Shown: in pieces, positions 9,481 through 17,859 of the stretch
Layout: every line of letters begins with the position of its first letter
Numbering within the stretch: position 1 is the stretch's first letter
Source: JACKBK01 sp963707275
Lineage (GTDB): Bacteria > Chloroflexota > Anaerolineae > JAAEKA01
Assembly: GCA_963707275.1 (NCBI GenBank)
Contig: CAVPPH010000009.1
Span: 62,001-126,000 of the forward strand
Direction: 5' to 3'
DNA: 64,000 nt
Translations under genes and position numbers: made by a program
The notes under the pieces: model-generated
Database searches by the model: none
What the model saw: the letters and a program-made list of their open reading frames with translations, nothing else
Told to the model about the DNA's origin: nothing

Positions 9481-10593
9481 ATGGCAGATCAGTTGCGCCG
9501 CACGGCGCTCTACGACGAACATGTGAAACTCAGCGGGCGCATCGTGCCTTTTGCCGGCTGGGAACTGCCGGTGCAGTACGACAACCTGGGACCGACCGTG
9601 GAACACAACGCAGTTCGCTCGGCGGCCGGGCTGTTCGACATCGACCACATGGGCCAGGTCGACGTGCAGGGGCCGGACGCACTGGCTTTCTTGCAGCACG
9701 TCCAGGTCGGCGATATGAGTGACCTGCCGGTGCAGGGCGCGCGCTACAGCCTGATGTGCTATGCCGACGGCGGCGTGGTGGACGACATCTTCGTCTACCG
9801 GCTGGCGGAGGAGCGCTGGTGGGTGGTGATCAACGCCTCCAACCGCGCCAAGGACGTGGCATGGATGCAGGCGCACGCCACTGGTTTTGACATAACGTTG
9901 GATGACATCTCCGACGCGACCTACATGCTGGCATTGCAAGGCCCCAACGCGCAGGCCATCCTGCAGCGCCTGACGCCGGCTGATCTGGACGCCATGCCGT
10001 TCCACTCCTGCCTAGAGACCGAGGTGGCGGGCATCCCGACGCTGTTGGGCGCGACTGGCTACACGGGGGAATATGGCTACGAGCTTTTCTTCCCGGTGGA
10101 GCAGGCGGTTGCCATGTGGAACACACTGCTGGCGGAGGGCAATGCGGATGGCCTGCTGCCCTGCGGTCTGGCGGCGCGCAATTCGCTGCGCTTCGAGCCA
10201 TGCCTGCCGCTCTACGGTCACGAAATCGAGCAGGACATCGACCCGGTCAGCGCGCGGTTGAGCTGGGCCATCAGTTTCAGCAAGGGCGATTTCGTGGGAC
10301 GGGACGCGTTGCTCAAGCTCAAGCTGGAGGGGACCAGCCATCTGCTGGTCGGCTTCGAAATGGTCGACAAGGCGGTGCCGCGTGGCGGCTACGCGGTCGC
10401 GGTGGACGGGGTGCCGGTGGGTGAGGTGACGACCGGCATGAAGTCGCCCACCACGGGTCGTTTCGTCGGGCTGGCCTACGTGCCGGCCGCCCGTGCCAAG
10501 TTGGGCAGCGAGATTGACATCGTGATCCGCGACCAGCCCAAGCGGGCTGTGGTGGTCAGGCGGCCGTTTTACCTGGCGGCCTATCGCCGTTGA
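9481..10593 (+). CDS. gcvT: Aminomethyltransferase, glycine cleavage T protein
   Basis: An intact 370-residue T protein. It moves the aminomethyl carbon from lipoylated GcvH to tetrahydrofolate, giving methylene-THF and ammonia. The N-terminal RTALYDEHVKLSGRIVPFAG block, the GLFDIDHMGQ motif and the C-terminal GEVTTGMKSPTTGRFVGLAY segment are characteristic. Folate-binding residues in the YTGEYGYELF stretch are present. It stands alone, about 23 kb from gcvH-gcvPA-gcvPB. I looked for a glycine riboswitch upstream and saw none; the upstream space is the 80-bp tandem repeat. A terminator follows. Confidence 0.95.
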   Translation: MADQLRRTALYDEHVKLSGRIVPFAGWELPVQYDNLGPTVEHNAVRSAAGLFDIDHMGQVDVQGPDALAFLQHVQVGDMSDLPVQGARYSLMCYADGGVVDDIFVYRLAEERWWVVINASNRAKDVAWMQAHATGFDITLDDISDATYMLALQGPNAQAILQRLTPADLDAMPFHSCLETEVAGIPTLLGATGYTGEYGYELFFPVEQAVAMWNTLLAEGNADGLLPCGLAARNSLRFEPCLPLYGHEIEQDIDPVSARLSWAISFSKGDFVGRDALLKLKLEGTSHLLVGFEMVDKAVPRGGYAVAVDGVPVGEVTTGMKSPTTGRFVGLAYVPAARAKLGSEIDIVIRDQPKRAVVVRRPFYLAAYRR

Positions 10594-10604
10594 GCATACG
10601 AAAA

Positions 10605-10638
10605 AAGACTGGCAGTCCTTCCGAGGACTGCCAGTCTT
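10605..10638 (-). terminator. Rho-independent terminator, minus strand
   Basis: A perfect 15-bp stem (AAGACTGGCAGTCCT with its complement) and TCCG loop is followed on the minus strand by a run of six T (plus-strand A's at 10601-10606). It terminates transcripts from the ion-channel gene and could also act as a bidirectional barrier. Confidence 0.8.
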
Positions 10639-10652
10639 GGTGGCAACTGAAG

Positions 10653-10690
10653 CCGGTCTGGTGTGCGCCAGGCCGGTGTTTTTTTTTGTT
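10653..10690 (+). terminator. Rho-independent terminator of gcvT
   Basis: CCGGTCTGG (10653-10661) pairs with CCAGGCCGG (10668-10676), with one G-U pair, and is followed by a TG and a long T run. Confidence 0.8.
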
Positions 10691-10752
10691 GTTTCCCAAA
10701 CTGGTTGAGCGAGATCTCAGGACCACGGTTGGTTCTTGAAGCAGTCAGTAGA

Positions 10753-10784
10753 GCGTACGAAACGAGTTAGCTCGTTTCGTACGC
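10753..10784 (-). repeat. Perfect 14-bp hairpin enclosing the ion-channel stop codon
   Basis: GCGTACGAAACGAG (10753-10766) and its exact complement (10771-10784) flank a 4-base loop that contains part of the TAA stop of the minus-strand channel gene. It has no T run, so it is not a standard terminator. Confidence 0.85.
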
Positions 10785-11630
10785 GCCATTCTCTTGTTCA
10801 AGCAGGCCGTCGAATTCATCTAACTTGGCCTTTAAGTCGGCGGTCGCCTTTTCCTGCGCCTCGATCAGTCGCTTGAGTTCAGCAATCTTGGCCTTCGGGT
10901 CGTTGCTGTCTGCCGCAACAGCCTCTTCTTTTGCTTCCTCCGCCGTGGACGGAGCGAGAAACAAATTGGCCAGAAAACCGCTCAATGTACCGAACAGGCC
11001 CACGCCGGCGGTCATCACGAAGATGCCAACGATTCGGCCGGTGTTGGAGACGGGATACTGGTCGCCGTAGCCCACCGTGGTAATCGTTACATAGGCCCAC
11101 CAGATGGCATCGGAGGCTGAGGTGATGTTGGCGTCGGGCGCGCCGCTTTCTGCGGCCAGGACGGCCAGCGAGCCGAACTCCAGCACGCACAGCACCAGGA
11201 AGAAGACCGTGTAGAGGGCGTTTTCAGCGCGATGGGTGATGAACTCGCGCCACAGATTGCCTGCCCCAAACTCGATGATGAGTCGCAGAACCCGCCAGAG
11301 TCGAAAGACACGGAATATCTTGACGTTGGGGAATGGCAGGCTGGACAGCAGGTCAGCCCAGCCAAATTTGCGAAAGAAATAAGTAGACTTGCTTTCAGTC
11401 GTAAAGAAGCGGTAGAAGAAGTCAAACAGGAAGATTGGAAGCAGGATGACGTTGATGATCCCCACAACGTACGCCAGATTCTGGTCGCTCTGCAGAATAA
11501 TGAGCAATATCAGATTGACGATTGAGAGCAGGGACAGTGCGCCGAGAAACAGCTCGTAGCCAACGGGCTTGAGTTCGCGATGTTTTGGGGTTGCTGATGG
11601 TGCTGATGTCGTTGCTGCTTGTGCGGTCAT
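10767..11630 (-). CDS. Voltage-gated potassium channel
   Basis: A 287-residue six-helix channel. S1 lies at about residues 28-50. S4 has arginines every third position (RVFRLWRVLRLI), the mark of a voltage sensor. The pore loop carries the K+ selectivity filter TVGYGD followed by QYP. After S6 (IVGIFVMTAGVGLFGTLSGF) there is an acidic, Lys/Glu-rich coiled coil (about 235-280), likely for tetramer assembly. There is no RCK domain. The last codons and the stop lie inside a perfect hairpin, and a strong terminator follows. Confidence 0.92.
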   Translation of the reverse strand: MTAQAATTSAPSATPKHRELKPVGYELFLGALSLLSIVNLILLIILQSDQNLAYVVGIINVILLPIFLFDFFYRFFTTESKSTYFFRKFGWADLLSSLPFPNVKIFRVFRLWRVLRLIIEFGAGNLWREFITHRAENALYTVFFLVLCVLEFGSLAVLAAESGAPDANITSASDAIWWAYVTITTVGYGDQYPVSNTGRIVGIFVMTAGVGLFGTLSGFLANLFLAPSTAEEAKEEAVAADSNDPKAKIAELKRLIEAQEKATADLKAKLDEFDGLLEQENGAYETS

Positions 11631-11666
11631 GGATACATGCCTCCAGGATCAGGCTGAATCGATGGA

Positions 11667-13078
11667 TTATTTCGCGCCAGTGCGCTTGGCCGCTGGCCTG
11701 CGGTCGTATGCATACGTGCCCCTGCGCAGCCGCGTCCTGTCGTCGTACAGCGGGAACGTATAGGCTGAGCCGGGCTGGAAGGGGCGCGCCAGCACATAGC
11801 CGATCGCGGCCGCCAGGAACAGCGGCAAGAGAATACGATAATCGTTGACCATTTCGTAGATCATCATAGCGCCGAACAGCGGGGCGTGGAACGTGCCGGC
11901 CAGCATGGCCGCCGTACATATCATGGCAAAGGTGGTCGGCGACAGTCCCAGATCAGGGAACACCATGATTACGAGTTGGCCGTAGACCGCGCCCAGAGTC
12001 GAGCCGATCAGCAGCGCTGGCCCGATGGTGCCGCCTACGAAACCGGCTCCGAGGCTCTGTGGCGTCAGCACGATGGTTATGTTATCATGCCCAGTGCCGC
12101 CAGCAACCCGACCGGGAAGCGCGCACCGGCGAAAATCACCTGCATCTGGGTCAGCCCCGTGCCGGTGACTCCTGGCAGCCAGATCGCGACGACGCCGATT
12201 ATCAGCCCCATGCAGGCTGTCTTGGCCCAGAACGGCAACGGTACACGTTCCCAGAGGACCACGGATTTTGGCAACAGGTTGACGTAGGCGATCGCTGCCA
12301 GCGCGGCCACCACAGCGACGGTCGCATAGAGCAGCAGGGTGGCGTCGGGACGCAGGTCGCCGAGGGGGACGTTGTATTGCGGCGGAGCGCCGCCCAGGAA
12401 CTGGATGGTCAGTGATGACGTTGCCACCGCGATCAAGGTTGGCACGATGAAGACCGCGCCGCCGAAACCGCCCAGCACCACTTCCAGCGCAAAGAACACA
12501 GCCGCGAGCTGGGCAAAGTAGGTAGTTGCGATGCCGGCGCCAACGCCGGCGACCACCAGTGAACGGACGATCAATCCCGGTTGGTTGAAGCGACTGCCGA
12601 GCCAGGATGCCAGGTGGGCGCCGATCATGGCGGTTGGCGCATCGGCGCCCACCGGCACGCCGATGCCGATGCTCAAGGCTGCGGCGGCCACAAACGCCAA
12701 TCCGGTGTGTTTCTCAAGCTGGCCGTCGTATTCGACTACGCCGTCGATGATGTGCGCGACACCTGGCACGCGGGTCGGTCGGTGGAAGAAGTGCATGATC
12801 AGTGCGACGAGGATGCCGCCCACTGCCAGCGTCAGCGGGATCATCCAGACGCCCGCGGGTTGCAGGCTTATGGTCACTGCCCTTACTGCGCTGATGGCCT
12901 GGTTGAACAGCCACACTGCCAAAGCTATCACCGGGCCAAGCACCGCCGCTGTCAGGTATAGAAATAGGTGTTCCCGGCCTCGCAATTGAGTCTCGCCGCC
13001 TGATCCGGCAGCCTCGTTCGTCTGTTCCACCTGGTCCGTTTTGCTGGTCAAGTCGGTTTGATTCAAGGGACGGCTCAT
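11667..13078 (-). CDS. ClC-family chloride channel/transporter, divergent (one frameshift)
   Basis: About 470 residues with the multi-helix ClC architecture. The frame breaks near 12072-12090 (net one base missing or two extra), where helices before and after join logically (VGLLAALGMIT, then PQSLGAGFVGGTIGP). Three conserved ClC motifs are altered. The GREGP loop with the gating glutamate reads GADAP in GVPVGADAPTAMIG, GSGIP reads as a VPGV stretch, and GxFxP reads GTIGP. The assignment to the superfamily is good; ion selectivity and transport mode are open. The start is uncertain: an ATG at 13150 adds 24 residues, and I favour 13078 (MSRPLNQ). Confidence 0.75.
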
Positions 13079-13251
13079 GACTTTGGCGATAGACGCCACG
13101 GCAATTCCTGTGACTCCGGCCATTCTAACACTGGTATCTATGGTTGCCAAACGGATTGCCGCAACTGTCTCAGCGGAGAAACAAACCGGCGCTCCTCATG
13201 GTACGAAGACCTTGAGAAGCGCCGGTGGACGGTTAAGCGGCTGGTGCGATG

Positions 13252-14124
13252 CTACTGCACAACCGGCGACCCGGCCGGGCAGGCGCCGTAGTAGAACCAG
13301 CCCGCGGCTGTCTTGGAGCAGGTCGCCTGCACCGGCTCCTGGTTACAGGCAAGCTGCATACACTGTAGCTGGCCCGGCGTGCAGGCGCCCCACACCGCGA
13401 TCTGCGGTTCAGACTGGATCGAACCGGTATTGGGCGCGTTCCACTGCCCGTCAGAGACGTAGCAGTTGGCCTGTTGCAGGTCTTGCTCGATACAGGGCGT
13501 GTAGTCGCCGTATTCGGTGGTCAGGCTGGTGACCGAAGTCGGGCAGGCGCACTCCCACCAGGGATCGCAGGCCGGGGTCGGCGTCGGTCCCGGCGTCGAA
13601 GCAATCGGCGTGCCGGCCGGCATTGGCGTTGGCAGTGGCGTGTAGACATAGCCGCCGCCCGGCTGGGCGTAGGCCCAGTTGAGATAGACGTAAGCAGTGC
13701 CCGTGTACTGGCGGTACTGGACCACCAGGTTGTGGGTGCCCTGCGCAATGTTGACCGAGACCTTTGCCGTCTTGCCTGACTGGCCTGCACCCATGGTGTT
13801 GAGGTAGGTGATGCCGTCGATCTGCAGGGAGATCTCGTCGTCGGCCAGCGCCTGGAAGACGTAGGTGCCGGTGTAGTAGAAGTTGACTGAGCTGCTCATG
13901 GTCGCGGTCCAGTTGGTGGACGGCATGCCGGGTCCGGGCGGAACCGTGCCCCAGTTGAAGTCGATGTACGGGTTGACCATCCCCAGCGCCGGTGTGCCGG
14001 ACCAACTGGTGTTGGCATAATACGAAACGTTCCAGGTGTTGCCGTTCTGCGCCATCAGCGGCTGGCCGGTCACGACCAGAAGAGCGATGACAACGACCGC
14101 CAAAATCAGAGTCTTGTGTTTCAT
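13252..14124 (-). CDS. Secreted PA14-domain protein with Cys-rich C-terminus
   Basis: A 290-residue exported protein. The start at 14124 is chosen because AAGGAG lies just upstream. Residues 1-25 form a signal peptide (MKHKTLILAVVVIALLVVTG). Residues about 28-150 form a PA14-type beta barrel: WNVSYYANTSWSG, then FQALADDEISLQIDGI and a V-Q-Y-R-Q-Y strand, as in glycan-binding PA14 domains. A Pro/Thr linker (about 160-185) leads to a C-terminal region with about 11 cysteines, probably disulfide-bonded. Glycan binding at the cell surface is a reasonable inference. Confidence 0.75.
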   Translation of the reverse strand: MKHKTLILAVVVIALLVVTGQPLMAQNGNTWNVSYYANTSWSGTPALGMVNPYIDFNWGTVPPGPGMPSTNWTATMSSSVNFYYTGTYVFQALADDEISLQIDGITYLNTMGAGQSGKTAKVSVNIAQGTHNLVVQYRQYTGTAYVYLNWAYAQPGGGYVYTPLPTPMPAGTPIASTPGPTPTPACDPWWECACPTSVTSLTTEYGDYTPCIEQDLQQANCYVSDGQWNAPNTGSIQSEPQIAVWGACTPGQLQCMQLACNQEPVQATCSKTAAGWFYYGACPAGSPVVQ

Positions 14125-14146
14125 CGTTGGTGTCTCCTTGTCGTAA

Positions 14147-15235
14147 CTAGGGCTGCAGCGATTCAGGCTGGGCATCGGCGGCTTCGGTGATGGTCAGGGT
14201 GCTGGCGACGTCCTTGTCCGGGTTCAACCTGCCGACCCAAACCAGATAGCGACCCTCAGCCGGTTGCTCGATGGTGACCAGCGGGTTGAGGTTGTCTGCA
14301 TTGCCGGAGTCGTCGCTGCAGAGGACGCTCTTGTCGGGCGTGACCACCAACAGCGTCGTGTCCGCTGCTGCCTCCACATACAGGTTGAGCGCGTCGGTCT
14401 CGCCTGTCCAGTCGAAGACGTAGTCAGGAACCAGCGACACCAGGCCGTTGCACAGCGTGTCGCCAGTTTGCAGCTCCGGCGCCGGCAGGTTGCCGTCCGC
14501 GGTGATCTCTGCGGTAACATCGTCGCCGCCTGCCTCCAGCGCATCTGGTGATTTCACGGCTGCCAGGGCATCCATGAGTCGCTGGGAGGCGTTAATCACC
14601 CGCTCGCGCATCAGCGGCACTTCCGGCACGGCCGGGCGTTGTACCAGATTGGCCAGCGCCAGCGTGCCCGCGTTCACGTTCTCGTGGCTGGTGAAGACCA
14701 GGAAGCCGGCCGCCAGCCCCTTCTCCTCGCTTTTGCCAACCCAGACACTGTAGGGGCCCTGGACAGGCTCTGTGATTGCGATAGTCGGGTCCAGGAGCAA
14801 CTTGCTGGTGTTGTCGTTGCAGAGGTAGTCGCCGTCTGGCGTCTGCACGACCAGCGTTGTGTCGCTGTCGCTGTAGAAGAAGACCTTCAGCAGGTCAGCC
14901 TCGCCCTGATAGTCGGCGGTTACCACTGGCGCCTCGGAGACGTAGCCCAGGCAACCCTCAGAAACGGTGCTGGCAGTGACGGGGCCGCCGGCCTGCACGC
15001 TGACCAGGAATGGGTCCAGCGGGAAGCCAGCTTCAGGGTTGATAGTGATGAAGGCGCTGCCAACCGCGTTGTCCGGGGACGCATCCGCGGAGTCAGTCGC
15101 AGCGGGTGTCGCCTGGGCGTTTTGCCGGGCGGCGATCTGGCTGGCCGTCGTGACGGTGACGGCCGACAGAATCAGCAGCGCCGCCAGCGCCAGCGCTAGC
15201 AGAAGCGCACGGCGGGTGGAGTTTGGTTGTTTCAT
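14147..15235 (-). CDS. Exported protein with two PPC-like beta domains
   Basis: A 362-residue protein with a signal anchor (ALLLALALAALLILSAVTV, about residues 10-28) and a Thr/Ala-rich linker. Two related domains of about 110 residues follow. Each has a D-W/Y-x-G-E-x-D-x-L strand, then a DTTLxVxTPDxxxLCxD motif and a closing G-x-Y-x-V-W-V-G strand. That layout matches bacterial pre-peptidase C-terminal (PPC) domains. No protease domain is attached. It lies upstream of, and reads in the same direction as, the PA14 protein, with 22 bases between the genes, so the two are probably co-expressed surface proteins. Confidence 0.7.
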   Translation of the reverse strand: MKQPNSTRRALLLALALAALLILSAVTVTTASQIAARQNAQATPAATDSADASPDNAVGSAFITINPEAGFPLDPFLVSVQAGGPVTASTVSEGCLGYVSEAPVVTADYQGEADLLKVFFYSDSDTTLVVQTPDGDYLCNDNTSKLLLDPTIAITEPVQGPYSVWVGKSEEKGLAAGFLVFTSHENVNAGTLALANLVQRPAVPEVPLMRERVINASQRLMDALAAVKSPDALEAGGDDVTAEITADGNLPAPELQTGDTLCNGLVSLVPDYVFDWTGETDALNLYVEAAADTTLLVVTPDKSVLCSDDSGNADNLNPLVTIEQPAEGRYLVWVGRLNPDKDVASTLTITEAADAQPESLQP

Positions 15236-15385
15236 AGTCGTCGATCCTTTCTGACTGCAAGGCCGGTGGGTGTAGGTCCGGCTTCATATAACTTGAATTG
15301 TAAAGAGATCGGGCTACTGGCCTGATCAGCGAATGGCATTTCGAACAACGGATTACAGTTCAGGATAAGTTCTGCCGGCGACTGG

Positions 15386-16003
15386 CTACAGGCTGGGAAG
15401 CTGCTCGACTTCGTGCTTCGCCAGCTTCAGATACACAGCTACCTCGCCGATGCGATCGACATGCTCGACCGGCACAGCGATTTCCTTCTTGCCGAACAGA
15501 TGCCCTTCCTTCAGCACGACGTGGGTGATCTGCCCTGAGTTTGGCGTGATGACTAGCTCGTCGAGCTGGCCTACCTGGTGGTCAGTCGCATAGACGGGGA
15601 TGCCGTGCCGCGTCGCCAGCTCGTTGTCAGAGATCGCTTCCACGTCGACATAGGCCGGACCGCCGCTGGTCATGCCGAAGTCGGTGGCCGACAGCCCGCT
15701 CTGGAATTCAGCATATGCCAGCCCTTGGGCGTTAGGCAGCCCGCCGCCCTGATCCTCGACAAGCTGTGTCTCCAGAAACGGCGCAAGATGGGCCAGGTCG
15801 TCCTTGGCACATTTCAGCGAGATCCCGTGAGCAGTGCCGTCGGCGATCAAACCCAGCGGCGCCAGGTACTCCCGGTGGCCGTGGCCCTTGATGTCGATCA
15901 CGAGGTGAGACAGGGTCAACCGCACCGGGTCAAGGACCGCTGCCACGGCCTGCCCGCCTGCGCCATCGGTGCACTGCACGTCTCCGTTCAGGGGAATGTT
16001 CAT
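15386..16003 (-). CDS. Tandem PRC-barrel domain protein
   Basis: A 205-residue soluble protein. The C-terminal half is a clear PRC-barrel (GIPVYATDHQVGQLDELVI, then HVVLKEGHLFGKKEIAVPV), the fold found in RimM and photosynthetic reaction centre H subunits. The N-terminal half looks like a weaker second copy (DPVRLTLSHLVIDI). AAGGAG precedes the ATG. In free-living bacteria such proteins often bind membranes or act in stress responses; the actual partner is not evident. Confidence 0.8.
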   Translation of the reverse strand: MNIPLNGDVQCTDGAGGQAVAAVLDPVRLTLSHLVIDIKGHGHREYLAPLGLIADGTAHGISLKCAKDDLAHLAPFLETQLVEDQGGGLPNAQGLAYAEFQSGLSATDFGMTSGGPAYVDVEAISDNELATRHGIPVYATDHQVGQLDELVITPNSGQITHVVLKEGHLFGKKEIAVPVEHVDRIGEVAVYLKLAKHEVEQLPSL

Positions 16004-16117
16004 AGGTCGATGCTCCTTGAAGTGTTACACTTGTTTCAAACTTTGGAAGTCTCGTGACACCTGTTCAGCTCCCGAAAGTATTCTCGATGATGGGCTGACC
16101 AGTGGAATCCTTGATCT

Positions 16118-16804
16118 TCAGCTTGCTGCCTCTGATGTAGCGTCCTTGCTCTCAGGTCGCGTGCGGTTGGCCAGCAGGATGTGAGTGCTGATCAACAGCA
16201 CCCAGAGCGGGAACACCAGCGGTGACCAGTAAAACAATCCGAGGCTGAACAGCAGAAACACCGCCAGCACCAGGCCGAGAATCGACATCCAGCGCGGCAG
16301 GATACCTGTCCGGAGGGCGAGTGTAGAAGTTGAGACCATGAAGACCCCTGCCATCTTCATGGCGTAGACATTCATGATTTCATATGTGACGGTGCGTCCG
16401 AAAGTGAACAGGCCGTTCGCCAGCAGCAAGTTTGGTGCGGATCCGTACATCTGTATGATGCCGCCGGCAACTGCCGCAGAGGCGAACAGCATGGCAAGGA
16501 ACAGCAGGCCGCTGCCGAGAAAAACTGTCGCAAAGAAGCGATCCTCGCGATCGCCGATGCGATCACGTATCACGCCGATGAACCAGAGAAACGCAATGCC
16601 AGAAAACGGCAGCAGTTGAAGCGCCAATTCGACCCGCTTCCAACCAGTGGCAAGCCAATCTCCGCTGGCTGTCGGGTCTTCCGGAACGGTGATTCGGATC
16701 AGCACAAGCACCGTAATGAGCAGCAGCGAGAACACGATGCCGGCAACGGCTGCCGAGCGCGGCGTGGTGATGGCGGATTTAGCCCGAGACATTTCCTGGT
16801 TCAT
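16118..16804 (-). CDS. Six-helix integral membrane protein of unknown function
   Basis: A 228-residue protein with about six hydrophobic segments: AAVAGIVFSLLLITVLVLI, a second near FSGIAFLWFIGVI, and later ones ending WSPLVFPLWVLLISTHILL. The start at 16804 is preferred because it follows the upstream stop by one base, with AGGAG nine bases before it. No catalytic motif is visible. Tight spacing with the DUF1345-like gene indicates co-translation. Confidence 0.7.
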   Translation of the reverse strand: MNQEMSRAKSAITTPRSAAVAGIVFSLLLITVLVLIRITVPEDPTASGDWLATGWKRVELALQLLPFSGIAFLWFIGVIRDRIGDREDRFFATVFLGSGLLFLAMLFASAAVAGGIIQMYGSAPNLLLANGLFTFGRTVTYEIMNVYAMKMAGVFMVSTSTLALRTGILPRWMSILGLVLAVFLLFSLGLFYWSPLVFPLWVLLISTHILLANRTRPESKDATSEAAS

Positions 16805-16805
16805 G

Positions 16806-17492
16806 TTAACTGGCTCCTGCAAGCATGTTGATCGCGCTGCCTGCGATTCCAGTTAACGTAACGAGCGAAACTGTCGATTGCAGCATCATCGCGATTTTTG
16901 CACGGCGTGTCAGAGGCAGTGTGTCTGTCGGGCTAAAGGCAAAGCTTGTCGTGAAGGCCAGGAAAAGGTAATCTGAATAGCTGGGCAGCCATGTTTCATA
17001 GTAAGGCAATTCGCCTGCTCGCTGGGGGAAAAGGAAATCCCAGGCTGCGTTCTCGCGCGGATTCTCTTCCACGCCGGGCGGGTCGATGATCCAGTACCAG
17101 ATCGAGAAGATCAGGATGTTCGAGATCGCCATCAAGACCACGTCCAGCAGCAACACCCTGACTACCTGCGGCGTCAGGCCGAACAGCACGGTGATCAACG
17201 CGGCCAGGTTCATGAACAAGCCAAGGGTCAGCAAACCGTTGACGACTACAATGACCTTGAAAAGCGCGTGCTTGCGGTTCAGTAGCCACAGCGTCACAAT
17301 CAACAGGGCCAGCAGCGCCCGCAGTATCAGTCCGCCTTCAGGCAGGCCGGTCGAGTCCAGTCCCTCGACAAAACTGGCCAGCGCGCCGTACGTCGTGCTG
17401 TAGGAAATCGTGCTTTGCACCAGCAGGATGCCAAGCATGACCAGCACGACCACGGAAAGGGACAGCGTACGTTTACGGAAGAACTGTTTCAT
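16806..17492 (-). CDS. DUF1345-like membrane protein
   Basis: A 228-residue protein with five or six membrane segments. The C-terminal part, PSYSDYLFLAFTTSFAFSPT followed by DTLPLTRRAKIAMMLQ and a final helix, resembles the DUF1345 family. In that family a YxDYLYFSFT-type stretch and a T-R-R block precede a pore-like helix pair. Its job is unknown; a small channel or transporter is possible. It is the first gene of the pair with the following membrane protein. Confidence 0.65.
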   Translation of the reverse strand: MKQFFRKRTLSLSVVVLVMLGILLVQSTISYSTTYGALASFVEGLDSTGLPEGGLILRALLALLIVTLWLLNRKHALFKVIVVVNGLLTLGLFMNLAALITVLFGLTPQVVRVLLLDVVLMAISNILIFSIWYWIIDPPGVEENPRENAAWDFLFPQRAGELPYYETWLPSYSDYLFLAFTTSFAFSPTDTLPLTRRAKIAMMLQSTVSLVTLTGIAGSAINMLAGAS

Positions 17493-17859
17493 TCATCCCT
17501 GCCTGTTTTGAAAATAGCGCCTTACCGTCATTGCGAGCCGTCTGCGGCGAAGCAATCTCTCGGCCTTACCGGAGAGACTGCTCACCTGCACCTCGCCTGC
17601 GGCTCGCAAGCGCAGGTGTCGGCGGCCGCCACCTCGCAGTGACACCATGGCAGGTGAGCCGTCGGTGTTCCGCTCTTTTCACCCATCGGAGTGCCGGCCG
17701 GCTAGCTTGGCGGCTGGCTAGTATCAGGTGATTTTGGATTAACTACTTGTCGGAACAAGGCTCTCTCCCTCACCCGCCGCTCGATTGTTGAGCGTTGTGA
17801 CAGGTGAGGGAGAGTTAGCGATTTAAGTGAACGGCGCAGCTGCCTTCAGTTGCTGTTGA
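17493..17859. other. Intergenic region with two palindromic elements
   Basis: No gene is supported. The region holds the palindromic repeat at 17528-17643 and a 12-bp hairpin (CTCTCCCTCACC at 17761-17772 with GGTGAGGGAGAG at 17801-17812). The latter lies beyond the end of the sulfatase gene and may help terminate it, although it lacks a T run. Confidence 0.6.
17528..17643. repeat. Palindromic intergenic repeat (GTCATTGCGAG type)
   Basis: GTCATTGCGAG at 17528-17538 pairs with CTCGCAGTGAC at 17633-17643 (10 of 11). Inside are further complementary blocks (GCGAAGCAATCTC; CACCTGC/GCAGGTG). Sequences of this type recur between genes in many unrelated bacteria and behave like non-autonomous repeats. 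Confidence 0.65.

Noticed and set aside
9225..9482. Minus-strand open frame with a repeated amino-acid block
   Set aside because: It is a translation of the 80-bp DNA repeat and overlaps the opposite-strand gene, without a ribosome site.
11886..12990. Plus-strand open frames opposite the ClC gene
   Set aside because: They have no domain, no ribosome site and composition expected of antisense reading in GC-rich DNA.
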